Source: CAYQZD01 sp964421875 (GTDB lineage: Bacteria > Electryoneota > Tariuqbacteria > Tariuqbacterales > Tariuqbacteraceae). From it: a stretch of DNA of 24,101 nt. This document shows positions 8,859 to 16,042 of this stretch, piece by piece; within the stretch, counting starts at the first letter, position 1; every line of letters begins with the position of its first letter. Under the pieces are notes generated by a model. It worked only from the letters and a program-made list of their open reading frames with translations, made no database searches and was not told where the DNA came from. A program made the translations under genes and the position numbers. The stretch is from assembly GCA_964421875.1 (NCBI GenBank), contig CAYQZD010000055.1, positions 1 through 24,101 on the forward strand, given 5' to 3'.

Positions 8859-8874
8859 TGAAATGGTGAAATGA
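8843..8874 (+). repeat. Tandem 8-bp repeat at the kinase stop codon, 4 units
   Basis: Units TGAAACAG, TGAAATAG, TGAAATGG, TGAAATGA. The kinase stop TAG (8856-8858) is inside the second unit, so the array supplies the C-terminal residues and the stop. Confidence 0.92.
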
Positions 8875-8904
8875 TGAGCTTGTTCTGGTACATTCCATGA
8901 GAAA

Positions 8905-8982
8905 ATTGTAGGATCTTGATTCATCAAGTCCGTCTTTAAGTCATTTTAAAACAAGGGATTTGATAAATCAAATCCCTACAAT
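8905..8982. repeat. Paired-hairpin intergenic element bounded by ATTGTAGG/CCTACAAT
   Basis: Perfect 8-bp outer inverted repeats ATTGTAGG (8905-8912) and CCTACAAT (8975-8982). Inside, one hairpin has CTTGAT-TC-ATCAAG in its core, and a second is a perfect 10-bp stem GGGATTTGAT-AA-ATCAAATCCC (8955-8976) overlapping the right end. The design is that of 1294-1354. No gene is seen between 8859 and 9059. Confidence 0.85.
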
Positions 8983-9059
8983 ACTGCTTGTCAACCGAGT
9001 CACAAATCATAGAAACCTATTGGGCGACAAACCTTTTTTAAATCGCTGTATTATAGATT

Positions 9060-9806
9060 ATGCGGGATAAGATTAAATCAGGGATTTGGACGGAGGAGTA
9101 TAAAATCCACTCTTTCGATGTGGATTACAAGGGGGAAGTCAGCATCCATCAACTCCTGCGGTTTTTTCAAGAGACAGCCTACTACCACGCGGAGGATTTG
9201 GGGGTGGGCTACAGTTTCCTGCGGGGAAAGGAAATGATGTGGGTGCTTTCGAGTATATCCCTTGAAGTTGACAGATATCCTAAATGGGGGGATGTAATTC
9301 ATATTCATACCTGGCCTTCGGGTAAAGACAAGCTGGTGTACTACCGGGATTTCAAAATCACTGACACCGGCGGCGCTTTTTTAGGCAAGGCGGTGAGCAA
9401 ATGGTTTGTCATCGATATGAAGCGGAGGCGTCCGCAACGGACTGATTCTATGTCTGAATTCAATTTCGAGTATTTAGATTCTCAATTCATTAAGCGTCCC
9501 GGCCGGATAGAGGCTCAGTCGGATTTGCCTACTATGCGGGAAATCACAGTGGATTACATCGATTTAGACCTCAACCGGCATGTGAATAACGCAAAGTATA
9601 TCGAATGGGTCCTGGGGGCTTACCCTATGGATTTCATCGATTCACATTTCCTGAAATCGATGGAAGCAAGCTATACGTCTGAAGTCCAATACGGTGACCG
9701 TGTTCTCATCAAGAGCGTTGAGATATCCGGCGGGGAGAGAATCCATTTATTGGTCAGGACCACTGACGGTAAGGAAGTGTGCCGAATTGGATTTTGCTGG
9801 GAATAG
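9060..9806 (+). CDS. Acyl-ACP thioesterase (FatA/FatB-like, double hot-dog)
   Basis: The enzyme hydrolyses acyl-ACP to free fatty acid and ACP in the cytoplasm. The 248 residues form two hot-dog repeats, the usual length for bacterial members. The first has the substrate helix region LLRFFQETAYYHAEDLG and the strand GDVIHIHTWPSGKDKL. The second has the catalytic segment DLDLNRHVNNAKYIEW. Asp170, Asn172, His174 and Glu182 fit the Asp-Asn-His(-Glu) set reported for this family. It lies between the kinase and regulator genes on the same strand, 47 bases before the latter, so it may be co-transcribed with the regulator; a role in their signalling is not shown. The ATG has no SD; TATTAT ends five bases before it, a spacing that would fit a leaderless transcript. 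Confidence 0.88.
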   Translation: MRDKIKSGIWTEEYKIHSFDVDYKGEVSIHQLLRFFQETAYYHAEDLGVGYSFLRGKEMMWVLSSISLEVDRYPKWGDVIHIHTWPSGKDKLVYYRDFKITDTGGAFLGKAVSKWFVIDMKRRRPQRTDSMSEFNFEYLDSQFIKRPGRIEAQSDLPTMREITVDYIDLDLNRHVNNAKYIEWVLGAYPMDFIDSHFLKSMEASYTSEVQYGDRVLIKSVEISGGERIHLLVRTTDGKEVCRIGFCWE

Positions 9807-9853
9807 CCTCATTGTCTTATATTTATAATCAAAAAATCTAGGATATTATAACA

Positions 9854-11218
9854 TTGACTTCAGGTAAAAACAAGTATAAAATATTAATCGTTGACGACGC
9901 TCCAAACACACTGGAGGTTCTGCATCGGAATTTGACTGCTGCGGGCTATCGGGCTTTCACCGCTCCGGGTGTGGTGGAGGCCATTCACTTGATGGAGTCC
10001 ACTCCGGTGGATCTGGTCATCACCGACTTGAAGATGCCAGGCATCAGCGGGTTGGATCTGGTGCGCCATGTGCGGGAGAATTACCGCGACACTGAAGTTA
10101 TGATGATAACCGGTTACGCCACAGTTGAAGGGGCGGTTAAGGCGGTGAAGAGCGGGGCGGAGGAATATCTTCCCAAGCCCTTCACCAACGAAGAGCTTTT
10201 AACGGCGGTCGAGGGGGCATTGCAGAAGTTGAATCAGCGTCGGGCAGGGCTGTCAGATTCGACGGTTCAGGGTTCTGCCCGTTTTGGAATGATTGGAGAG
10301 TCGGAAGCGATGCAGGAAGTTTACCATGCGATCACCAAGGCGGCTTCGACCACAGCCACGGCGCTGGTGACCGGCGAAAGCGGTACGGGTAAGGAGCTGG
10401 TGGCGCGGGCGATTCATTACAACAGCCCACGCTCTTCGGCTCCGTTCGTCCCGGTAAACTGCGGGGGGATTCCGGAGACGCTTTTAGAGAGCGAGCTTTT
10501 CGGACACGTTAAGGGCGCTTTCACCGGCGCTTCGGAATCGCGGGCGGGATTTTTTCAGACTGCGGACCGGGGAACGATATTTTTAGACGAAATCAGCGAG
10601 ACCGGACCTGCGATGCAGGTTAAACTGCTTCGCGCTCTGCAGAATAAAGAGATACGGATGGTTGGTTCCAGCCGTGCTCAGCGGGTGGACGTGCGCATAA
10701 TCGCCGCCACCAATAAGGACCTTACGGGCCTTGTCGAGAAGGGTGTGTTCCGAGAGGACCTCTTCTACCGGCTGAACGTGATAACCATTGAACTGCCGCC
10801 GCTGCGGGAGCGGGAGGGGGACATTCCGCTGCTAATCGACCATTATACCCGGCGCTATGCGAAGGAATACGGTAAACCGGTTCCGAAGTTTTCGGAGGAA
10901 GCATTTCAAATTCTACTCAACTATTACTGGCATGGCAATGTCCGGGCGCTGGAGAATGTGATTCAGCGGTTAGTGGTAATGGTGGAGGGGGACAGCATCG
11001 ATGTGCCGGATTTACCCTCGCTGATGCGGTATTCTGCGGTGCGTGAGAACGGTTTGAACCGGACGCTGGCTGAAGTTGAGGTTGAGTATATCAGGAATGT
11101 GCTTGCCAGCGTGGACGGCAACCGAACTAAGGCGGCTAAGATATTAGGCATAGACCGAAAGACGCTGCGGAAGAAACTGGAATCGGTGGGGGGCGATGGT
11201 GAAAAGGTGAAGTCGTGA
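9854..11218 (+). CDS. NtrC-family sigma-54-dependent response regulator
   Basis: A 454-residue enhancer-binding protein that, once phosphorylated, remodels sigma-54 RNA polymerase. The receiver domain (about 8-125) has the acidic pair Asp14-Asp15, the phospho-acceptor Asp58 in ITDLKMPG and Lys in YLPKPF. The AAA+ domain (about 150-380) has Walker A GESGTGKE (174-181), the sigma-54 contact loop GAFTGA (221-226), Walker B as TIFLDEI, and FREDLFYRLNV. The C-terminal Fis-type helix-turn-helix ends NRTKAAKILGIDRKTLRKKL. A TTG start at 9854 is used because an in-frame stop lies just upstream and no ATG precedes the receiver core. There is no SD; TATTAT ends four bases before the TTG. The kinase at 7131 is the likely partner, and the sigma-54 promoter 220 bases downstream the likely target. 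The stop lies in an 8-bp repeat array. Confidence 0.95.
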   Translation: MTSGKNKYKILIVDDAPNTLEVLHRNLTAAGYRAFTAPGVVEAIHLMESTPVDLVITDLKMPGISGLDLVRHVRENYRDTEVMMITGYATVEGAVKAVKSGAEEYLPKPFTNEELLTAVEGALQKLNQRRAGLSDSTVQGSARFGMIGESEAMQEVYHAITKAASTTATALVTGESGTGKELVARAIHYNSPRSSAPFVPVNCGGIPETLLESELFGHVKGAFTGASESRAGFFQTADRGTIFLDEISETGPAMQVKLLRALQNKEIRMVGSSRAQRVDVRIIAATNKDLTGLVEKGVFREDLFYRLNVITIELPPLREREGDIPLLIDHYTRRYAKEYGKPVPKFSEEAFQILLNYYWHGNVRALENVIQRLVVMVEGDSIDVPDLPSLMRYSAVRENGLNRTLAEVEVEYIRNVLASVDGNRTKAAKILGIDRKTLRKKLESVGGDGEKVKS

Positions 11219-11239
11219 AATCGTGAAATTGTGAAATAC
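11200..11239 (+). repeat. Tandem 8-bp repeat at the regulator stop codon, 5 units
   Basis: Units TGAAAAGG, TGAAGTCG, TGAAATCG, TGAAATTG, TGAAATAC. The stop TGA (11216-11218) begins the third unit, so the last residues EKVKS are repeat-encoded. Confidence 0.92.
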
Positions 11240-11270
11240 GGTTAGAATTGAGGGATTCATTCAAATCAGG

Positions 11271-11311
11271 CTCCCCTTGAGGTTCATGCAGGAGCGGGGA
11301 GTTTTTCCCCG
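11271..11311 (+). terminator. Terminator after the regulator, with an alternative second hairpin
   Basis: CTCCCC (11271-11276) pairs with GGGGAG (11296-11301), followed by five T: a rho-independent pattern with a long loop. The right arm can instead pair onwards as CGGGGA/TCCCCG (11295-11300 with 11306-11311), so the two stems exclude each other. Confidence 0.55.
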
Positions 11312-11410
11312 GCGGAGCATAATTCCCCGATCGCTTCCTATCATGATGAATAAAAACCACATTTTTTCTCTCCTTCTATAATACCTCTATCCCCTTGCTT
11401 TCAATAAAGC

Positions 11411-11437
11411 TTCGTTTATCCTTTCTTTCGTTTATCC
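11411..11437 (+). promoter_or_regulatory. Direct repeat TTCGTTTATCC x2 beside the sigma-54 promoter
   Basis: TTCGTTTATCC occurs at 11411-11421 and again at 11427-11437, a 16-base step, ending one base before the -24 region. It may be a protein-binding site. It is closer than usual for an enhancer of an NtrC-type regulator, so IHF or a repressor is also possible. Confidence 0.4.
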
Positions 11438-11438
11438 A

Positions 11439-11456
11439 TTGGGCACGGCGGTTGCA
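11439..11456 (+). promoter_or_regulatory. Sigma-54 (-24/-12) promoter of the redox operon
   Basis: TTGGGCACGGCGGTTGCA contains GGCACG, four bases, then TTGCA. The invariant GG (11442-11443) and GC (11454-11455) are 12 bases apart as required, and only the -26 T differs from consensus. Transcription would start near 11467, about 66 bases before the first gene. An NtrC-type regulator gene lies directly upstream. Confidence 0.85.
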
Positions 11457-11532
11457 TATATCGTAACAGACACCGCGATGCGTTGTCAGAAGCGTAGATG
11501 AATTTACGAATATCTTAATGGAGGAAACGACA

Positions 11533-11814
11533 ATGTTGACAACAGTCAATCAGAACGAGCTTTGCTCTACTTGCAACGAAGTGGATGAATGCATTATTCC
11601 TCGGAGCAATACCCGCCTTCCGGTGGTTTACTGCGAACAATTTAATGATTTCTACCCAGCCCCACCCAGAAAACAACCTGAAATCAAAGCTGTTAGCATT
11701 CCCGCAAAGGACGAAATCGAATACAAAGGTCTCTGCGTGAACTGCGAACACCGGGGAGAATGCGTGCACGCACGTACCGAAGGCGGTGTCTGGCACTGCG
11801 AACAGTACGAGTAA
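11533..11814 (+). CDS. Cys-rich mini-protein with two copies of a four-Cys motif
   Basis: First gene behind the sigma-54 promoter. An ATG at 11518 is in frame, but GGAGGA at 11520-11525 is an ideal SD for the ATG at 11533, giving 93 residues. The protein is an internal duplication. Copy one has Cys11, 14, 20 and 34; copy two has Cys68, 71, 77 and 89. Each copy reads L-C-x2-C-x5-C-x(11-13)-C-E-Q-(F/Y), joined by a Pro-rich linker (about 41-60). Four Cys per copy could bind one zinc ion or one iron-sulfur cluster per half; the sequence does not decide. I do not recognise a named family. Given its operon it may be an electron-transfer or assembly accessory for the redox enzyme. A 158-base gap to the next gene holds no other gene. 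Confidence 0.8.
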   Translation: MLTTVNQNELCSTCNEVDECIIPRSNTRLPVVYCEQFNDFYPAPPRKQPEIKAVSIPAKDEIEYKGLCVNCEHRGECVHARTEGGVWHCEQYE

Positions 11815-11972
11815 AGCGACGCCTTTGTTTTAGCCGGCTGAGGATTGAAGACAGGATGAAGGGCAATTAAACGCAACGCCTTAACCGAGACGCGTTCCAA
11901 AAGGTTTATACTCTGGGATAAGGCTCTCAGCTGAAATTCCACAAAATTAAAACGGAGCATAATTATACTATT

Positions 11973-12809
11973 ATGAATCCAGAAACCATTTTGAGGATAC
12001 TGGACCGCCACAACGGGGAGAACGGCAGCTTAATCGGCATTTTAGAAGAGATACAATCCAATTACAGTTACCTTCCCCCTGAGGCGTTGAATCTGGTAGC
12101 GAATGAGACAGGCAAATCGTTAACCGACATCTATGGCGTGGCGACTTTTTACAAATCGTTCAGTCTCAAACCGCGCGGAAAGCATTTGTTGTCGATTTGC
12201 CTTGGCACAGCCTGCCATGTTCGGAGGTCTCCCATTATTTTAGATATTTTCAAGGATCAATTGGGAATATCTCCGGGCGAGACCACTCCCGACAATGAAT
12301 TCACATTGGAGACTGTGAACTGCTTGGGAGCCTGCGCGCTGGGGCCTATTGTGGTAGTTGACGGGCATTATTTCTCGAATGTCAACACCAGCGATGTTAA
12401 GGACATTATTAGAAAAGCGCGTGAGGGTCTTGACAGAGTAGAGCTTGAGGGTGATGCGAGGATTTTCCAATTACGCGTGAGGTGTCCTCGTTGTAATCGG
12501 AGTTTGATGGATCCTCAATACTCCATCGATCACCATCCTTCGATTCGAGTTACCATGTCATTCCAACAAAAGCATGGATGGTTAAGGCTTTCAAGTCTCT
12601 ATGGCAGCTATAACATCGAGTCGGAATATGAGTTGCCGCTTGAAGCGACGGTTCACATTTTCTGTCCTCACTGCCATACGGAATTAATCGGCGCCACCGA
12701 TTGTCCGGAGTGCGGTAATCCAATGGTTCCACTGATTGTACAGGGAGGCGGAACGGTTCAGATTTGTCCGCGCCGCGGCTGTAAAGGTCATTTACTTGAC
12801 TTGGTCTAA
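11973..12809 (+). CDS. NuoE/HydC-like [2Fe-2S] subunit fused to a zinc-ribbon tail
   Basis: The first 155 residues are a 24-kDa-subunit (NuoE/HydC) protein: a helical part with ILEEIQSNYSYLPPEAL, YGVATFYKSFSLKPRGKH, then the thioredoxin-like fold with [2Fe-2S] ligands Cys76, Cys81, Cys117 and Cys121 (CLGTAC and CLGAC). This subunit passes electrons near the FMN of the NuoF-type partner encoded next. Unlike the usual ~160-residue protein, it continues to 278 residues. The tail has Cys171/174 (CPRC), 231/234 (CPHC), 244/247 (CPEC) and 265/270 (CPRRGC), probably zinc ribbons or another metal site. No SD is seen; TATACT ends three bases before the ATG. It is followed after 42 bases by the NuoF-GltD fusion. 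Confidence 0.88.
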   Translation: MNPETILRILDRHNGENGSLIGILEEIQSNYSYLPPEALNLVANETGKSLTDIYGVATFYKSFSLKPRGKHLLSICLGTACHVRRSPIILDIFKDQLGISPGETTPDNEFTLETVNCLGACALGPIVVVDGHYFSNVNTSDVKDIIRKAREGLDRVELEGDARIFQLRVRCPRCNRSLMDPQYSIDHHPSIRVTMSFQQKHGWLRLSSLYGSYNIESEYELPLEATVHIFCPHCHTELIGATDCPECGNPMVPLIVQGGGTVQICPRRGCKGHLLDLV

Positions 12810-12851
12810 TTATATTAACATAACAACCACTTATTATTAAGGAACATATGC

Positions 12852-15800
12852 ATGAACCGATTCACATCTGTCGAAGAATTTGTTAGCTTTAGACGGAATA
12901 TAGTGAATGAACCAGTATTAGATATTCCGTGTTTGGTGGTTTGTGCTGGGACGGGGGGGCAAGCCAGTGGTTCTAACGACATTATGAGGATAATCAAAAG
13001 GTATATTCTGGAAAATGATTTGCATGAGAAGATAACTTTGAGAATAACCGGATGTCAGGGTTTTTGTGAACTGGATCCCTTTATCATAGTCGAGCCGGGC
13101 AAACAGCTTTATCCAAAAGTCAAGATGGAAGATGTTCCGCGCATCATCCAGGCCGCTCTGGCGGGCGAATCGATTGAGGAACTATTATACCGTGAGACCA
13201 TTCATCATCAGTGTCATCATTGTAAGGATGATATTCCATTTTTCAAGAAACAGAAAAGGCTGATTTTAGGTTGGAATGAGAAAGTTGACCCCATCAGGAT
13301 ATTCGAGTATATCAAAAATGGGGGTTACGCCGCGCTTTCCAAGGTATTGCAGAATGGTAATTCCGAAGAGATTGTGGAGGAAATTAAGCGTTCCGGTTTA
13401 CGGGGGCGTGGCGGCGGAGGTTTCCCCACCGGCAAAAAATGGGAGCTGGCTCGCGCCGCAAAGAGTGGAACCGGTCAAAAATATATTATATGCAACGCCG
13501 ATGAAGGCGATCCCGGGGCTTATATGGACCGGAGTTTATTGGAGGGCAATCCCCATGCCATCATAGAAGGGATGATTATCGCCGGTTTAGCCATCAACGC
13601 GACGCACGGCATAATATATGTGCGCAGCGAATATCCGCTTGCCATCAAACATGCTTTGATCGCTATTCGTCGCGCGAATGAACTTGGTTTATTGGGTGAG
13701 AATATTTTAAACACCGGCTTGGATTTCGACATAGAGATTGTGCGCGGGGCCGGGGCTTTTGTCTGCGGCGAGGAGACGGCGTTGATTCATTCCATCGAAG
13801 GGAGTATCGGGGAACCGAGGCAGCGGCCTCCTTTCCCTGTTGAAAAGGGTTTGCACGGCTGTCCGACCTGTATTAACAACGTGGAGACTCTTGCTAATAT
13901 ACCAATTATAATAAATATGGGAGCGGAGGAGTATTCTAGGATAGGAGTTCCCGGAAACACCGGCACCAAGATTTTCAGTCTGGTGGGTAAAATCAAGAAC
14001 ACCGGATTGGTGGAGGTGCCGATGGGTATGACCATCAGAGAGATTGTATTCGACATCGGTGGCGGTTCCGCAAGCAGTTCGAATGTTAAGGCGGTTCAGA
14101 CCGGGGGACCATCAGGGGGCTGCATTCCCGCTCATAAGTTCGATTTACCCATCGACTATGACAGTTTGGCTGAGGTGGGTTCGATTATGGGTTCCGGGGG
14201 TATGATTGTTATGGATGAGCAGACCTGTATGGTCGATGTCGCCAAGTATTTTATGAATTTTCTGAAGGATGAATCGTGTGGGAAATGCTTTACCTGCCGT
14301 AAAGGAACGCAACGGATGTATGAGATATTAGATGACATCTCCACCGGTAAAGGAACAATGGAGCAGCTTGACCTCTTGGAAGAATTAGCGGCGGTAGTCA
14401 AGGACGCTTCGATGTGCGGTTTGGGTCAGACGGCGTCCAATCCTGTTCTTTCCACTTTGAAGTATTATCGCGAAGAATATATTGAGCATATCCGCAATAA
14501 GCGCTGCCCGGCGGGTGTATGCAAGGAGTTGGTCGGAGCGCCCTGTCAAAACGCCTGCCCCATCGGCACTGAAGCCTGGCGATATGTGGCTCATATCGCG
14601 CGAGGCGAGTATGAAGAAGCCTACTTAGCCATAAGGGAAACCAATCCGTTCCCTTCGGTATGTTCCAGGGTTTGCGACCATAAATGCGAACAAAACTGCC
14701 GTTTAGGCTCGACTGGCGTTCAGCCGGTCGCAATCAGAGACTTGAAGCGTTTTGTGACCGACACTGTAGATCCTTCTGTATACATACCTAAACGAGCTTA
14801 CGATTCTGAGGATGCGAAGCCCATGGTTGCCATTGTAGGTTCAGGTCCAGCCGGCCTTACTGCGGCTCATATGCTTTCGCTGATGGGATATAAATCGACA
14901 GTTTTCGAAGCTGAATCCGAACCAGGCGGGATGATGCTGAACTGCATTCCTTCTTATCGATTGCCTCGGAATGTATTGACAAAGGAAATCGAATCGGTTA
15001 TAGATGAGAACGTCAGCCTCAGATGTAATGTCAGTTTCGGCAGGGACGCAACCATCGACAGTCTTTTCGAGGATGGATTCAAGTCGGTATTTTTGGCGAT
15101 AGGAGCTCAGAAAGGCCGACGATTACAAATCGACGGCGAAGACAGTGAAGGGGTTTATCCCGCCATTGAGTTTTTGAAGGCTTTTAACTTGCGGGGAGAG
15201 AATTGGGCAAAAGGTAATGTCGGCGTGGTAGGCGGGGGCAATTCCGCGATTGACGCTGCCAGGACGGCTTTGCGGCATGAGAGCGTCAACAGCGTAACGA
15301 TAATTTATCGTCGGACTATGAATGAAATGCCTGCTTTTGCCGAGGAAATAGAATCCGCGGAAAAAGAAGGCATCGATTTTAAAACCCTTATAACTCCCAT
15401 CAGGGTATTATCTTATAAGGGGCATGTCGCTGGGATAGAATGCAAGAAGAACCGATTGGGCGATTTCGATTCAAGCGGCAGAATGCGTCCGATTCCGACG
15501 GACGGCACTGATTTCATCATTCCCTTGGATACGCTCATCATCGCCATCAGTGAACAACCGGACAGCGATTCCATAGATCCGGGAGGATTAGGCGCCCTCA
15601 AGACTAACAAAAACGGCACCATCTGTGTTGATAAAGAGTCTTTAGCTTGTAATATAGACGGGGTATTCGCCGGAGGAGACGCTGTCACCGGTCCTAACAC
15701 TATAGTCGACGCCATTGCTGCCGGGAAGCGGGCTGCAGTGATGATAGACCGCTACCTTCGAGGGTTACCGCTTCATCAGCCGGTCAGACCAAAATTACCT

Positions 15801-16028
15801 GAGGTTTATGTTGAACCCTGGACTTTGACCGAAGAGGAAGCGGCAGCGGATACTCTTCGCTGTAAACCGTCCCAGCTTATTATCGACGAGCGAATCCGAA
15901 GTTTCGACGAAGTGGACAGGACTATTACCGAACCGGAGGCTCAGCGCGAGGCGAGACGGTGCCTGCGCTGCGACCTTGATTTCACCAAGAAACAGATTGA
16001 AGTGGAAGCAGCAGAAACTGTTCAATAA
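12852..16028 (+). CDS. NuoF-GltD fusion flavoprotein (Bfu/Nfn-type bifurcating subunit candidate)
   Basis: A 1058-residue fusion. Residues about 1-110 are a thioredoxin-like domain with CAGTGG and GCQGFC. Residues about 140-555 are a NuoF/HydB core: FMN/NADH site GRGGGGFPTG (about 185-194) and NADEGDPGAYMDRSLLEGNP, SLBB region, and the [4Fe-4S] ligands Cys476, 479, 482 and 522. From about 560 it is GltD/NfnB-like: two cysteine groups (CQNACPIG from 565; CSRVCDHKCEQNC), an FAD fold VAIVGSGPAG (from 659), and an NAD(P)H fold GVVGGGNSA (791-799) with IIYRRTMNEMPA. It ends with EARRCLRC. NADH at the FMN and NADPH or another acceptor at the FAD would meet through the clusters. Known relatives by layout are NfnABC/Stn transhydrogenases and the Bfu family. 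AAGGA lies 8 bases before the ATG. The expected second Cys of the first motif is Gly36. Confidence 0.92.
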   Translation: MNRFTSVEEFVSFRRNIVNEPVLDIPCLVVCAGTGGQASGSNDIMRIIKRYILENDLHEKITLRITGCQGFCELDPFIIVEPGKQLYPKVKMEDVPRIIQAALAGESIEELLYRETIHHQCHHCKDDIPFFKKQKRLILGWNEKVDPIRIFEYIKNGGYAALSKVLQNGNSEEIVEEIKRSGLRGRGGGGFPTGKKWELARAAKSGTGQKYIICNADEGDPGAYMDRSLLEGNPHAIIEGMIIAGLAINATHGIIYVRSEYPLAIKHALIAIRRANELGLLGENILNTGLDFDIEIVRGAGAFVCGEETALIHSIEGSIGEPRQRPPFPVEKGLHGCPTCINNVETLANIPIIINMGAEEYSRIGVPGNTGTKIFSLVGKIKNTGLVEVPMGMTIREIVFDIGGGSASSSNVKAVQTGGPSGGCIPAHKFDLPIDYDSLAEVGSIMGSGGMIVMDEQTCMVDVAKYFMNFLKDESCGKCFTCRKGTQRMYEILDDISTGKGTMEQLDLLEELAAVVKDASMCGLGQTASNPVLSTLKYYREEYIEHIRNKRCPAGVCKELVGAPCQNACPIGTEAWRYVAHIARGEYEEAYLAIRETNPFPSVCSRVCDHKCEQNCRLGSTGVQPVAIRDLKRFVTDTVDPSVYIPKRAYDSEDAKPMVAIVGSGPAGLTAAHMLSLMGYKSTVFEAESEPGGMMLNCIPSYRLPRNVLTKEIESVIDENVSLRCNVSFGRDATIDSLFEDGFKSVFLAIGAQKGRRLQIDGEDSEGVYPAIEFLKAFNLRGENWAKGNVGVVGGGNSAIDAARTALRHESVNSVTIIYRRTMNEMPAFAEEIESAEKEGIDFKTLITPIRVLSYKGHVAGIECKKNRLGDFDSSGRMRPIPTDGTDFIIPLDTLIIAISEQPDSDSIDPGGLGALKTNKNGTICVDKESLACNIDGVFAGGDAVTGPNTIVDAIAAGKRAAVMIDRYLRGLPLHQPVRPKLPEVYVEPWTLTEEEAAADTLRCKPSQLIIDERIRSFDEVDRTITEPEAQREARRCLRCDLDFTKKQIEVEAAETVQ

Positions 16029-16042
16029 TTAGGAACTATTAA

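Noticed and set aside
12948..12959. Frameshift in the G-run of the NuoF-GltD gene
   Set aside because: The frame is open and homologous on both sides, so the odd Gly36 is a substitution.
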